Assembly (NCBI RefSeq): GCF_002953255.1
Contig: NZ_CP026498.1
Location: forward strand, 2,204,129-2,268,128
Origin: Streptomyces sp. CB01881
GTDB taxonomy: Bacteria; Actinomycetota; Actinomycetes; Streptomycetales; Streptomycetaceae
DNA: 64,000 nt
Direction: 5' to 3'
Shown here: positions 1 to 10,276 of the stretch, one piece after another
Layout of the letters: the number at the start of each line of letters is the position of its first letter
How positions within the stretch are numbered: the first letter of the stretch is position 1
Program-made: the position numbers and the translations under genes
Notes under the pieces: generated by a model
What the model saw: the letters and a program-made list of their open reading frames with translations, nothing else
The model's database searches: none
What the model was told of the DNA's origin: nothing

Positions 1-1654
<1,654 letters not shown>

Positions 1655-1655
1655 T

Positions 1656-1702
1656 TACCAGACGGTAGGGGATGCCTCGGCACCTATGCAACAAGTTGCA
1701 TA
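1656..1702 (-). promoter_or_regulatory. Promoter with two operator-like palindromes upstream of the dienoyl-CoA reductase-like gene
   Basis: Read on the minus strand, TTGCAT (1696-1701) and TACCGT (1672-1677 by spacing, within the TACCGTCTGG stretch) resemble -35 and -10 boxes about 18 bp apart. Two perfect inverted repeats overlie them: TATGCAACAAGTTGCATA at 1685-1702 and TACCAGACGGTA at 1656-1667. Such sites suggest dimeric MarR- or TetR-type repressors. The regulator is not identified, and no TetR or MarR gene adjoins it inside the window. Confidence 0.5.
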
Positions 1703-1822
1703 ACCGGGATCACCCCCCATCGGCGGTGAATGTCATTGACTAGCCGTCAGGTCACTGCGGAACGCGCGTATGGTCGTTGCGCGACGCGGGGTTCACAGCG
1801 GACCCCCGGAGAGGGGGCGGCA

Positions 1823-3169
1823 GTGCGGGGTGGCTCGATAGCCGTGGTCGGCGGAAGCATCGCGGGGTGCGCGTTCGCGCGGGCCGCCACGCGGGGCGGG
1901 GCGGAACAGGTGGTGGTCCTCGAACGCAGCCCCGGCCGGCTGGAGGACCGGGGAGTGGGCCTCTGCGTCCTCGACCCCCGGTACGACGAGCTGGTCCGGG
2001 CCGGCCACCTGGACGACGGGATCCGGCACCACCGGCTCACCCACCGCCACTGGCTCACCCGCGAGGGCGCGGGCAGCGGGGGCGGGGGCGGCACGGGCGG
2101 TCCGCGTGGGCGGCTGCTCTGGGCGCAGGAGATGCCGTTCCACTCCTACCACTGGGGCGTGCTCTGGCAGGCGCTGCGCGAGCGCACCCCGGACAGCGTG
2201 TCCTTCCGCCTCGGCGAGGCGGTCACCGCGGTGGGCGGCGGTGCGGACGGCGGGGACGCCACGGACGGCGGGCCCGGCACGGGCGGGCACGGTGACCGCG
2301 GGCGGGCCTGGATCGAGAGCGCGGGCGGCGGGCGGGAGACGTACGACCTGGTGATCGGCGCCGACGGCTACCGGTCGGTGGTCCGCGAGGCGGTCTGCCC
2401 CGAGTCCGCCTTCCCCGGCGCCCGGCCCGTCTACGCCGGGTACGTCTGCTGGCGCGGCAGCTTCGACGCCCGGCTGCTGGACGGCCTGCCCGGCGGCGCG
2501 GCGCTCTGGCCCGAGGGCGAGGTGATCACCGTCTGCTATCCGGGCGGCCAGGTGGTGCTGTACCGCATCCCGGGCCTGGAGCCCGGTTCCACCCAGGTCA
2601 ACTGGGTCTTCTACGCCCCCACACCGCCCTGGCTGAGGCCGGACGGCGTGACCAGCGTCCCGGCCGGGACGCTCACCACCGGACGGTTCGAGGAGCTGGC
2701 CGCACTGGCCGAGCGGCACCTGCCGTCGTACTGGGCCGGGGTGGTCACCCTCACCCCGCGCGAGCGGACCCTCCTGCAACCGGTCTACGACCTGGCGGTC
2801 CCGCGCCGCACGACCGGCCGCCTGCTGCTGGCCGGCGACGCGGCCACCGTGGTCCGCCCGCACAACACCAGCGGCGTCGTCAAGGCGCTGCAGGACGCCT
2901 GCGCCTTCGAGGACGCCTGGCGCACGGCCGACTCCTGGGCCGAACTGCTGCCCGTGTACGACGCCGAGCGCGGTGCCGTCGGGCGGGAGACGGTCGAGGT
3001 GGGGCGGCGGCTCGGGCGGGCCCAGGTCACCGAGGCACCCGACTGGTCGGCCATGGACGAGGCCGCGATGGTCGACTGGTGGCGGCAACAGGTCGTCGGC
3101 ACCGGCGGGTTCGGCGGCCACGCCATCGCGCGGCCGCCGATCCTCCGTCAGAACCCCTCAGTGGAATAG
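1823..3169 (+). CDS. FAD-dependent monooxygenase (PHBH-like hydroxylase)
   Basis: A 448-residue flavoprotein of the aromatic hydroxylase/squalene monooxygenase class. The N-terminus has the FAD dinucleotide fold (SIAVVGGSIAGCAFA). The middle carries the DG motif (LVIGADGYRSVVRE) and the C-terminal part the second FAD motif (GRLLLAGDAATVVRPH). I chose GTG 1823 because it follows GGAGAGGGGG at 1810-1819 and opens directly onto the Rossmann strand. The frame stays open to ATG 1730, but that 31-residue extension has no family-like sequence. Family members hydroxylate aromatic or polycyclic substrates using NAD(P)H and O2. The substrate is unknown. Glycine/acid-rich insertions near residues 90-105 and 160-190 look like surface loops. 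Confidence 0.88.
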   Translation: MRGGSIAVVGGSIAGCAFARAATRGGAEQVVVLERSPGRLEDRGVGLCVLDPRYDELVRAGHLDDGIRHHRLTHRHWLTREGAGSGGGGGTGGPRGRLLWAQEMPFHSYHWGVLWQALRERTPDSVSFRLGEAVTAVGGGADGGDATDGGPGTGGHGDRGRAWIESAGGGRETYDLVIGADGYRSVVREAVCPESAFPGARPVYAGYVCWRGSFDARLLDGLPGGAALWPEGEVITVCYPGGQVVLYRIPGLEPGSTQVNWVFYAPTPPWLRPDGVTSVPAGTLTTGRFEELAALAERHLPSYWAGVVTLTPRERTLLQPVYDLAVPRRTTGRLLLAGDAATVVRPHNTSGVVKALQDACAFEDAWRTADSWAELLPVYDAERGAVGRETVEVGRRLGRAQVTEAPDWSAMDEAAMVDWWRQQVVGTGGFGGHAIARPPILRQNPSVE

Positions 3170-3197
3170 GAGTTCACCGGCCCTCGCCGGCATCGCC

Positions 3198-3773
3198 TCA
3201 GACGTTGACACCGTAGTCGGTGGCGATGCCGCGCAGGCCGGAGGCGTAACCCTGGCCGATGGCACGGAACTTCCACTCGACGCCGTTGCGGTAGAGCTCG
3301 CCGAAGACCATCGCGGTCTCGGTCGAGGCGTCCTCGGTGAGGTCGTACCGGGCGATCTCCTGGCCGTTGGCCTGGTTGACGATCCGGATGAACGCGTTGC
3401 GGACCTGCCCGAAGCTCTGCAGGCGGGCGTCGGCGTCGTAGATCGACACCGGGAAGACCACCTTGGCCACGTCGGCGGGCACCGTGTCCAGGTCCACCTT
3501 GATCTGCTCGTCGTCGCCGTCGCCGCCGCCGGTCAGGTTGTCGCCGCTGTGCTCGACCGAACCCTCGGGGCTGCGCAGGTTGTTGAAGAAGACGAAGTGC
3601 TGGTCCGAGACCACCTTGCCGAGCGCGTTGCAGAGCAGCGCACTGGCGTCCAGGTCGTAGTCGGCCCCGGTGGTCGTGCGCACGTCCCAGCCGAGGCCGA
3701 CGATGACGGCGGTCAGGCCCGGCGCCTCCTTGGTCAGCGAGACGTTGCCACCCTTGGCCAGCGAAACTCCCAC
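3198..3773 (-). CDS. TerD-family protein (tellurium resistance/stress, Ca-binding fold)
   Basis: A 191-residue TerD-domain protein, the standard family length. GTG 3773 gives the usual start ([14 protein letters not shown]) and follows GAGGAGGG. The frame extends 22 residues further to 3839, but that part is unlike the family. The conserved [17 protein letters not shown] and the acidic [19 protein letters not shown] segments form the Ca2+-binding sites of TerD proteins. Streptomyces genomes have several terD paralogues linked to stress responses and differentiation as well as tellurite resistance. It stands alone here, without terC or terZ neighbours. Confidence 0.93.
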   Translation of the reverse strand: MGVSLAKGGNVSLTKEAPGLTAVIVGLGWDVRTTTGADYDLDASALLCNALGKVVSDQHFVFFNNLRSPEGSVEHSGDNLTGGGDGDDEQIKVDLDTVPADVAKVVFPVSIYDADARLQSFGQVRNAFIRIVNQANGQEIARYDLTEDASTETAMVFGELYRNGVEWKFRAIGQGYASGLRGIATDYGVNV

Positions 3774-3807
3774 GATGCCCTCCTCGATTGCTCTCCCTGC
3801 CAAAGAA

Positions 3808-3823
3808 TCTACAACACTGTAGA
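3808..3823. promoter_or_regulatory. Inverted repeat upstream of the TerD gene
   Basis: TCTACAACACTGTAGA has 6-bp perfect arms separated by 4 bp and lies 35 bp upstream of the TerD start. On the minus strand a TAGATT hexamer, a -10-like box, overlaps its downstream side. The arms resemble BlaI/CopY-type TACA/TGTA boxes, but the spacer differs from the classic 2 bp. The regulator is unknown. Confidence 0.4.
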
Positions 3824-3989
3824 GATCACGAGAATCCACTCGCCACGATGCGGGGCGCGAGCCGGGCGGACGCGGCGCCCGGAGGCGCGGCGGCCTGGAG
3901 GCTCGGCGACCGGGAGGCGCGAGTGCCGACCGGGCGGAGGGCGGCGGGCGGCGAGCGGCGGACCCCCGCGATCGGGCGACCCCGGCCCC

Positions 3990-4895
3990 TCACGCCCCCA
4001 GCAGCTCGGCGACGTGCGGCGGCAGCAGGCACGCCTGCCGGGCCAGCAACTCGACGAAGGCCGCCGTCAGCGGGTCCGGCCGGGTCCGGGTGTACGCGAC
4101 GAGCGGGCGCCGTACCGGCGGTTCGGGCCGTCGGACCAGGCCGTCGAAGCCCGGCGGCACGATGTTGGCGGGCACCAGGGCGGGCCCCAGCCCGGCCGCG
4201 GCGAGCAGCGGCGCGGCCGCCGTCTGCTCCGTACGCACCGCGGCCCGCGGCCGGAACCCGGCCTCCGCGCAGGCCCGGTCCAGCAGGTCGGCGAGCCCGT
4301 TGCCGGGCGCATAGTGCACCCAGTCACGCCCGGACAGGGCCGCCAGGCCTACGACCTGACGATCCTTCACTTCGTCGTCGACAGGCAGGGCGAGGACGAA
4401 CTCCTCCACCCCCAGCTCCCGGATCGGCCCCTCCCAGTCGGCCGGCGGCGTGCCCACCGCGACGTCCGCCTGACCGGCCGCCATCGCCGCGTGGAGCTCG
4501 TCGTTGTGGGCGTACTCGCGCAGCCGGATCCGCACCTGCGGGTGGAGCCGGCGCCACGCGCGCAGCACCGGCGGCAGGATGCCGAGGCTGACCGAGTAGA
4601 CGGTGGCCAGCTCCAGCTCCCCGCCGTCGAGCCCCGCGGCGAGGCGGGCCGCCGTCCGCAGCCGCTCGGCGTCGGCGAGCGCCGCCCGGGCGTGCGGCAG
4701 CACCGCCCGCCCCATCGGCGTCAGCCGGACGGCGCGCGGCAGCCGCTCCAGCAACGTCCCGCCGACGGCCCGCTCCAGGGCCCGCACCTGGTGCGACAGC
4801 GCCGGCTGGGTGACGTGCAGCAGCTCGGCGGCACGGGTGAAGGAGCCCGTGTCGACAACGGTCACCAGGTATTCGAGCTGTCGCAGCGTAGCCAT
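3990..4895 (-). CDS. LysR-family transcriptional regulator
   Basis: A 301-residue LysR regulator. The N-terminal winged helix (residues 1-60, LRQLEYLVTVVDTGSFTRAA then LHVTQPALSHQVRALER) is followed by a substrate-binding-like effector domain. It is transcribed away from the SDR gene at 5001 with a 105-bp shared intergenic space, the usual layout in which a LysR protein controls itself and the divergent enzyme gene. The inducer is unknown. The downstream side (3774-3989) between it and TerD holds only the TerD promoter repeat and GC-rich sequence. Confidence 0.93.
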   Translation of the reverse strand: MATLRQLEYLVTVVDTGSFTRAAELLHVTQPALSHQVRALERAVGGTLLERLPRAVRLTPMGRAVLPHARAALADAERLRTAARLAAGLDGGELELATVYSVSLGILPPVLRAWRRLHPQVRIRLREYAHNDELHAAMAAGQADVAVGTPPADWEGPIRELGVEEFVLALPVDDEVKDRQVVGLAALSGRDWVHYAPGNGLADLLDRACAEAGFRPRAAVRTEQTAAAPLLAAAGLGPALVPANIVPPGFDGLVRRPEPPVRRPLVAYTRTRPDPLTAAFVELLARQACLLPPHVAELLGA

Positions 4896-5000
4896 GCAGG
4901 AAGTTTATGGGTTACCGAGAAAACAAGCCTTGGACTCATCGGCACGTGCAGGTGGAAGGTCGAAGGGAACCCAGCCCCTCCTCCGATCGGAGCCGCCGTC

Positions 5001-5762
5001 ATGACCACCTCCTCCTCCCTCCCCACCACTCCGTCCTCCTCCCTCGCCGGCCGCCGTGTCGTCGTGGTCGGCGCCGGCTCGAACACCGGCCGCGCCCTCG
5101 CCCGCGCCGCCTCCGCGGCCGGCGCCGAACTGATCCTGGCCGGACCAGACCCCCGCAAGCTGGAGTGGACGGCGGGCGAGCTCACCGGTCCGGCCGAGGT
5201 CGTCCCGGTCGACCTCGCCGACGAGGCCTCCATCGCCGCCCTCGCCGCCGCCACCGGCGCCTTCGACCATCTGGTGTCCACCGCCGCGATGCCCGCCAAC
5301 GGCCCGCTCGCCGATCTCGAACTCGCCGACGTCCAGCGGGCGTTCGCCGCCAAGGTCTACGGCCCGCTGCTGCTCGCCAAGCACCTCGCCGGCCAGGCCG
5401 TCACCGGCACCCCCGACGGCGCGTCCTTCACCTTCTTCTCCGGCGTCGCCGCCTGGCGCCCCGCCCCCGCCCGGACCGTGATGGCCACCACCAACGGCGC
5501 GCTGGCGTTCCTCGTCCAGGCCCTCGCCGTCGAGATCGCCCCCGTCCGCGTCAACGCGGTCTCCCCCGGCATCGTCGACAGCGGCTCCTGGGACCGCATG
5601 GGCACCGACAAGGACCCCTTCCTCCGCTCCGTCGCCGAGCGCAACCCCGCCCGCCGCGTCGGCACCACGGAGGACCTCGTCCGCGCCGTCCTCTTCACGA
5701 TGACCAGCCCCTTCGTCACCGGCACCGTCCTCCACGTGGACGGCGGCGGCCGGCTGGCCTGA
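5001..5762 (+). CDS. Atypical short-chain dehydrogenase/reductase lacking the YxxxK dyad
   Basis: A 253-residue SDR with the cofactor motif VVVVGAGSNTGRALA near residues 20-34 and the catalytic-type Ser in FFSGVAAWR. Where classical SDRs have YxxxK before the helix, this protein reads MATTNGALAF, so Tyr is Met and Lys is Asn. The C-terminal RVNAVSPGIVDS and the final VTGTVLHVDGGG match SDR family signatures. ATG 5001 begins the Rossmann-containing protein; the much longer upstream-open frame is not coding. It is divergent from the LysR gene and probably its target. It may bind nucleotide without classic SDR catalysis, or use a changed mechanism. Confidence 0.88.
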   Translation: MTTSSSLPTTPSSSLAGRRVVVVGAGSNTGRALARAASAAGAELILAGPDPRKLEWTAGELTGPAEVVPVDLADEASIAALAAATGAFDHLVSTAAMPANGPLADLELADVQRAFAAKVYGPLLLAKHLAGQAVTGTPDGASFTFFSGVAAWRPAPARTVMATTNGALAFLVQALAVEIAPVRVNAVSPGIVDSGSWDRMGTDKDPFLRSVAERNPARRVGTTEDLVRAVLFTMTSPFVTGTVLHVDGGGRLA

Positions 5763-5948
5763 GGCGGCCGACGGCCCGCGCAGGCCCCCGGGGGACCTCC
5801 CGCAGACCGCCCGCAGGCCGCCCGCAGACCTCCCCGGGGGCGGGCAACCGCACGCCCGGCCGGGCTCCGCGGCCGGACGTAGACTGACCGGGCGGTGTCC
5901 GCACGCCGCTCCCGCTCCCCTGCGCGGAGGTCCCCGGAGGAGGTCCCC

Positions 5949-6242
5949 ATGCGCCAGCGGCACAGCTTCCACCTCGACCGGGGCGACCACTCCGTCACGG
6001 TGAACGTCCGGTCCGGGTGGATCACCGAGACCGAGTTGCTGGTGGACGGCAGGGAGCTCGCCTTCCACCGCGTCCACGGGCACGGTGTCTACCCGCTCAC
6101 CCTCGCCGCCGAGTTGGCCGAGGAGCCGCCGCTGCCGCTCGCAGTCCGGCTGGAGCGGACCGGGACACCCGAGCACCCGCTCGCCTGCGTGCTGGAGCTG
6201 CGCGGCGCCGTCCACCCGATGCCGGAGCAGACGGAGCACTGA
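5949..6242 (+). CDS. Small conserved-looking hypothetical protein (97 aa)
   Basis: ATG 5949 follows a strong CGGAGGAGGT ribosome site and encodes 97 residues, His-rich at the N-terminus (MRQRHSFHLDRGDHSVTVNV) with a beta-strand-like alternating pattern. There is no signal peptide or membrane segment. I do not recognise the family. The preceding 186-bp gap has short CCCGCAGACCG-type tandem repeats near 5800-5835 and no other gene. Confidence 0.65.
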   Translation: MRQRHSFHLDRGDHSVTVNVRSGWITETELLVDGRELAFHRVHGHGVYPLTLAAELAEEPPLPLAVRLERTGTPEHPLACVLELRGAVHPMPEQTEH

Positions 6243-6301
6243 GGGACGGAGCACCGAGAGCCCAGCCGGCGGCCGGACCCGTTGCGGCGGTCACCGCGGT
6301 G

Positions 6302-7870
6302 TCACGCCCGCCCGGACTCCGCGGCCGCCTCCGCCACGATCTCCTCGACGGCCGCCCGGGCCCGGGCGGCGTCCTCCGCCACCAGGGCGATCCTGGTCCG
6401 GCGGTGGAGCACGTCGTCCGCGTCCAGGGCGCCCTCGTGCGTGACCGCGTAGGCGATCTCGGCGCGGGTGACGTCGATGCCCTCCGCGACCGGTGCGGCC
6501 GTTCCCGCCGCCAGGACCTCGCGGGCCGCGCCGCCGTGACGGGCGAGCAGCGAGGCCGGCACCTCACCGTCGGGCGCCGGGCGGCTGTCACGGTGGGCGG
6601 GCGCGCCGACCAGCGGGAGGCGGGCCGTCCAGCACCTGCGGGCGGGCAGTCCGCGCAGGCGGGTGGCGGTGTCCACGGCGTCCTCGGCCATCCGCCGGTA
6701 GGTGGTGAGCTTGCCGCCGACCACGGTGATCACCCCGGACGGGGACTCCAGCACCGCGTGCTGGCGGGAGAGGTCGGCCGTGGCGCCGTCGCCGGTGTCG
6801 ATCAGCGGCCGCAGCCCGGCGTACGCGCCGCGCACGTCCGCCCTGGTCAGTGCGGTCTGCAGGGCGGTGTTGACGGTGTCGATCAGGAAGGCCAGCTCGC
6901 CCTCGGTCGGCTGCGGCTCGTCCGGGATCGGGCCGGGCGCGTCCTCGTCGGTCAGGCCGATCGCGACCCGGCCGAGTTGCTGCGGCAGCGCGAAGACGAA
7001 CCGGCTGGTGGAGCCGGGTACCGGGACGGTGAGCGCGGCGCTGGGCCGTCCCAGGGCGGCGGCGTCGACCACCAGGTGGGTGCCGCGGCTGGGCCTCAGC
7101 CGGATCGACGGGTCCACATCACCCGCCCAGACGCCGGTGGCGTTGACCACCGCACGGGCGGCGAGGGTGAGGGACTGCCCGGTGAGCGCGTCGGTGAGAC
7201 GGGCCGAGGTGCCGGTGACGTCCTCCGCCCGCACCCGGGTCAGCACGGTGGCGCCGTACTGCGCGGCCGTGCGGGCCAGTGCCACCACCAGCCGTGCGTC
7301 GTCCACCAGTTGGCCGTCGTGCGCGACCAGCGCACCGGCGAGGCCCTCCGCCCTCACGCCGGGCACCAGTTGGCGGGCGCGGGCGGCACCGACGCGGCGC
7401 ACCCGCGGCAGCAGGCCACCCGGGGTGCCGGCACTCAGCCGCAGCGCGTCGCCCGCCACGAATCCGGCGCGGACCAGCGAGGCCTGCCCCCGGCTCATCA
7501 ACCCGGGCAGCAGCGGCACCAGTTGGGGCATCGGGCGGACCAGGTGCGGGGCGGTGCGGGTCATCAGCACGCCGCGCTCGACAGCGCTCTCCCGGGCCAC
7601 GCCGACCCGCCCGGAGGCGAGGTAGCGCAGGCCGCCGTGGACCAGCTTGGAGCTCCACCGGCTCGTCCCGAAGGCGAGGTCGCGAGCCTCGACGAGGACC
7701 GTGCGCAGGCCGCGCGCGGCCGCGTCCAGGGCCACCCCGGCGCCGGTGACGCCACCGCCGATGACCAGCAGGTCGACGACCGGGCCGGAGGTGAGCGCGT
7801 CCAGTTCCAACTCCCGCCGCCTGGCGTCGAGTCGGGCGGTTCCGGCATAGGGACCGGCGGTGGTGGTCAT
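6302..7870 (-). CDS. glpD: Glycerol-3-phosphate dehydrogenase (FAD-dependent, GlpD)
   Basis: A 522-residue GlpD/GlpA-type enzyme that oxidises glycerol-3-phosphate to dihydroxyacetone phosphate and passes electrons to quinone at the membrane. FAD-binding VDLLVIGGGVTGAGVALDA lies near residues 32-50. The family signatures FGTSRWSSKLVHGGLRYL and VVGGKLTTYRRMAEDAVD are present, and the C-terminal helical domain (EIAYAVTHEGALDADDVLHRRTR) is complete. It is transcribed in the same direction as the TetR gene behind it. The space between them is filled by a 23-bp tandem repeat. No glpF or glpK is nearby. Confidence 0.93.
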   Translation of the reverse strand: MTTTAGPYAGTARLDARRRELELDALTSGPVVDLLVIGGGVTGAGVALDAAARGLRTVLVEARDLAFGTSRWSSKLVHGGLRYLASGRVGVARESAVERGVLMTRTAPHLVRPMPQLVPLLPGLMSRGQASLVRAGFVAGDALRLSAGTPGGLLPRVRRVGAARARQLVPGVRAEGLAGALVAHDGQLVDDARLVVALARTAAQYGATVLTRVRAEDVTGTSARLTDALTGQSLTLAARAVVNATGVWAGDVDPSIRLRPSRGTHLVVDAAALGRPSAALTVPVPGSTSRFVFALPQQLGRVAIGLTDEDAPGPIPDEPQPTEGELAFLIDTVNTALQTALTRADVRGAYAGLRPLIDTGDGATADLSRQHAVLESPSGVITVVGGKLTTYRRMAEDAVDTATRLRGLPARRCWTARLPLVGAPAHRDSRPAPDGEVPASLLARHGGAAREVLAAGTAAPVAEGIDVTRAEIAYAVTHEGALDADDVLHRRTRIALVAEDAARARAAVEEIVAEAAAESGRA

Positions 7871-7907
7871 CTGGTGCCTCCGTTGGTGTTCCCGCCGCTC
7901 ACGGCGG

Positions 7908-8037
7908 GAGGTGTCCGTACGTCAGGGCGCGAGGTGTCCGTGCATCAGGGCGTGCGGTGTCCGTAGGTCAGGGCGTGCGGCGCCGTGGGTCAGGGCGCGA
8001 GGTGTCCGTTCACGGCGCGAGGTATCCGTTCAGCGCC
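7908..8037. repeat. Degenerate 23-bp tandem repeat between glpD and the TetR gene
   Basis: About five and a half head-to-tail units with the core GGTGTCCGTNNGTCAGGGCG start at 7908, 7931, 7954, 7977, 7999 and 8019. The last units run into the 3' end of the TetR gene. Its C-terminal codons (NGYLAP then stop) are themselves one repeat unit, and the next unit would encode NGHLAP. The array therefore looks like expansion of the gene tail. It lies in the glpD leader region, so it could also affect glpD expression. Confidence 0.8.
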
Positions 8038-8618
8038 CGGGTCAGCTCGCGCCGCCAGGCCGCCTCGGGCAGCAGTGCGGCGACCATGCGGTGCGACTGC
8101 ACGGTGGACTGGGCGATCAGCAGCACCATGGCCGCCATCTCGACCGGTTCGCCGGCCCGGATCGAGCCGTGCGCCTGGCCCTGCTCGATACCCGCGCACA
8201 GCGCCTCGATCAGGCCGCGCTGGCTGGTGCCGAGCCGCTCCACGACGTACTCGAAGAGCGTGTCGGAGTCGGCCGAGCGCAGGAGCGCGCCCAGCACCGG
8301 GTGGTCACGCAGCCGGACCGCCACCTCGACCACCCCGTCGACGAGGGCCTCGCGGTCCTCTCCGACGAGCGCGACCGTCTCCTGGGTGGCCCGGATCTCG
8401 CGGGTGAGCAGCGCCCCGATCACCGCCCGGACGTCCGGCCAGCGCCGGTAGACGGTCGGGCGGCTGACCCCCGCGCGGCGGGCGATCTCGGCCAACTGGG
8501 TCCGGCGCACGCCGAGATGGACGATCAGCTCGGCGGCGGCGTCGAGGATCGCGTCGTCGGTACTGCGGGGCTCCGGGGCTCCGTCGGGGCCGGCTGGGCT
8601 CGCGTTACTACTTGACAT
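8010..8618 (-). CDS. TetR/AcrR-family transcriptional regulator
   Basis: A 202-residue TetR regulator from ATG 8618. An in-frame start at 8645 is possible but would overlap the divergent gene. The helix-turn-helix (AAELIVHLGVRRTQLAEIARR then AGVSRPTVYRRW) is near residues 27-65, followed by an all-helical ligand domain. The gene ends inside a tandem repeat. Its start is only 20 bp from the divergent FAD-linked oxidase at 8639, and an inverted repeat spans the two starts. Autoregulation plus control of the oxidase/lipid kinase pair is the natural inference. Confidence 0.9.
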   Translation of the reverse strand: MSSSNASPAGPDGAPEPRSTDDAILDAAAELIVHLGVRRTQLAEIARRAGVSRPTVYRRWPDVRAVIGALLTREIRATQETVALVGEDREALVDGVVEVAVRLRDHPVLGALLRSADSDTLFEYVVERLGTSQRGLIEALCAGIEQGQAHGSIRAGEPVEMAAMVLLIAQSTVQSHRMVAALLPEAAWRRELTRALNGYLAP

Positions 8619-8638
8619 GATGTGTGAAACTGTAACGC
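8602..8638. promoter_or_regulatory. Probable TetR operator between divergent genes
   Basis: GCGTTAC at 8602-8608 is mirrored by GTAACGC at 8632-8638. These are perfect 7-bp arms placed exactly across the TetR and oxidase start codons. A TTGACA hexamer lies at 8612-8617. The position suggests repression of both genes by the TetR protein. The oxidase mRNA may be leaderless, because no ribosome site precedes ATG 8639. Confidence 0.55.
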
Positions 8639-10261
8639 ATGGCACCTGAGACGCAAGCGGGACCGGCCGGAGCCGCGTTGCCGCTCCCCCCGATGAAGTG
8701 GGACGCCTGGGGCGACCCGGCCCTCGCCAAGGAGCTGTCCGCCGACATCAAGGCCCTGCTCACCGCAGCCCTCGGCGTCACCGGCGACGCGACCCCCGGC
8801 CCGTCCGCCGACGAGGTCGTACTGAGCCCCTCACGGCTGGCCGAGGCCGACCTGAAGGCGCTCGCCGCCGTCGTCGGCGAGGCCCACGTGAGCGCCGCCG
8901 ACGCCGACCGCCTCCCCCGGGCCGGCGGCAAGTCCACCCCCGACCTGCTCCGCCGGCGCAGCCGCGGGCCGCAGGACGCGCCCGACGCCGTCGTCCTGCC
9001 CGGCAGCGAGGACGAGATCACCGCACTGCTCGCGCTCTGCGCCGAACACCGGATCGCCGTCGTCCCGTTCGGCGGCGGCACCAGCGTGGTCGGCGGCCTC
9101 GACCCGGAGCGCGGCGCGTTCACCGCCGTGATCTCGCTCGACCTGCGCCGCTTCGACCAGCTCCTCGACCTGGACGAGACCTCCGGCGAGGCCGTCCTCG
9201 GCGCGGGCCTGACCGGCCCGGCGGCCGAGGCCCTGCTCTCCGCCCGCGGCTTCGAACTCGGCCACTACCCGCAGAGCTTCCGCTTCGCCACCATCGGCGG
9301 CTTCGCGGCCACCCGCTCCTCCGGCCAGGACTCCGCCGGGTACGGGCGCTTCGACGAGATGGTGCGCGGCCTGCGCGTCGTCACCCCGGCGGGCGTGCTC
9401 GACCTCGGCCGCGCCCCCGCCTCCGCCGCCGGCCCCGACCTGCGCGAGCTGTTCCTCGGCTCGGAGGGCACCCTGGGCGTGATCACCGCCGTCCGGGTGC
9501 GGGTGCACGCGGCACCCGCGGTGAAGGCGTACGAGGCCTGGTCCTTCCCGGACTTCGCGACCGGCGCGACCGCCCTGCGCGCGGTCGAGCAGCAGGGCAC
9601 CGGCCCGACCGTCATCCGGCTCTCCGACGAGGCCGAGACGATGGTCAACCTGGCGATGACGGAGAAGATCGGCGGCGAGCCGGCCGTCACCGGCTGCCTG
9701 GCGGTCACCGTCTTCGAGGGCACCGCCGACCAGGTCGCCACCCGCCACCAGCTCACCCGCGACGTCCTGCTCGCGGCCGGCGGCACCTCGCTCGGCGAGG
9801 CGCCCGCCCGGGCCTGGGAGCACGGCCGGTTCAACGCGCCGTACCTGCGGGACTCGCTGCTCGCCGCGGGCGCGCTCTGCGAGACGCTGGAGACGGCGAC
9901 GGACTGGCGCCGGCTCGCCGACCTGCGCTTCGCCGTCACCTCCGCGCTGACCTCGGCGCTCCCCGGCGCGCTCGTCCTCTGCCACATCTCGCACGTCTAC
10001 CCGACCGGCGCCTCGCTCTACTTCACCGTCGTCGCCGCCCTCGGCGAGGACCCGCTCACCCAGTGGGCCGCCGCCAAGCGCGCCGCCGGTGACGCCATCG
10101 TCGCGGGCGGCGGCACCATCACCCACCACCACGCCGTCGGCGCCGACCACCGGCCCTGGATGGCCGACGAGATCGGCGAGTTGGGCGTCCGCATCCTGCG
10201 CGCGGTCAAGGCCGAACTCGACCCGGCGGGCATCCTCAACCCCGGCAAGCTGATCCCGTGA
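8639..10261 (+). CDS. FAD-binding oxidase, alkyldihydroxyacetonephosphate synthase-like
   Basis: A 540-residue protein of the FAD-linked oxidase (VAO) superfamily. The FAD-binding region has IAVVPFGGGTSVVGGLDP near residues 137-155, and further signatures are FATIGGFAATRSSGQDSAGYG and the C-terminal DPAGILNPGKLIP. The N-terminal MKWDAWGDP block is typical of actinobacterial ADPS-like proteins. In eukaryotes ADPS makes ether-lipid precursors; in bacteria the substrate is usually unproven. It is followed by a DAGK-family lipid kinase and lies near glpD, so a glycerophospholipid-related role is plausible. ATG 8639 has no ribosome site, so leaderless translation is likely. Confidence 0.88.
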   Translation: MAPETQAGPAGAALPLPPMKWDAWGDPALAKELSADIKALLTAALGVTGDATPGPSADEVVLSPSRLAEADLKALAAVVGEAHVSAADADRLPRAGGKSTPDLLRRRSRGPQDAPDAVVLPGSEDEITALLALCAEHRIAVVPFGGGTSVVGGLDPERGAFTAVISLDLRRFDQLLDLDETSGEAVLGAGLTGPAAEALLSARGFELGHYPQSFRFATIGGFAATRSSGQDSAGYGRFDEMVRGLRVVTPAGVLDLGRAPASAAGPDLRELFLGSEGTLGVITAVRVRVHAAPAVKAYEAWSFPDFATGATALRAVEQQGTGPTVIRLSDEAETMVNLAMTEKIGGEPAVTGCLAVTVFEGTADQVATRHQLTRDVLLAAGGTSLGEAPARAWEHGRFNAPYLRDSLLAAGALCETLETATDWRRLADLRFAVTSALTSALPGALVLCHISHVYPTGASLYFTVVAALGEDPLTQWAAAKRAAGDAIVAGGGTITHHHAVGADHRPWMADEIGELGVRILRAVKAELDPAGILNPGKLIP

Positions 10262-10276
10262 GCAGCCCTTGGGGGT

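Noticed and set aside
2973..5762. 929-codon plus-strand open frame
   Set aside because: Only its last 253 codons (5001-5762) are a gene; the rest is antisense to TerD and LysR.
7908..8037. CRISPR array
   Set aside because: Units are directly adjacent 23-bp tandem repeats without unique spacers, and no cas genes occur in the window.
8612..8641. Standard -35/-10 promoter for the FAD-linked oxidase from TTGACA 8612
   Set aside because: A 17-bp spacer would put the -10 box at about 8635, over the start codon; no fitting -10 was seen.
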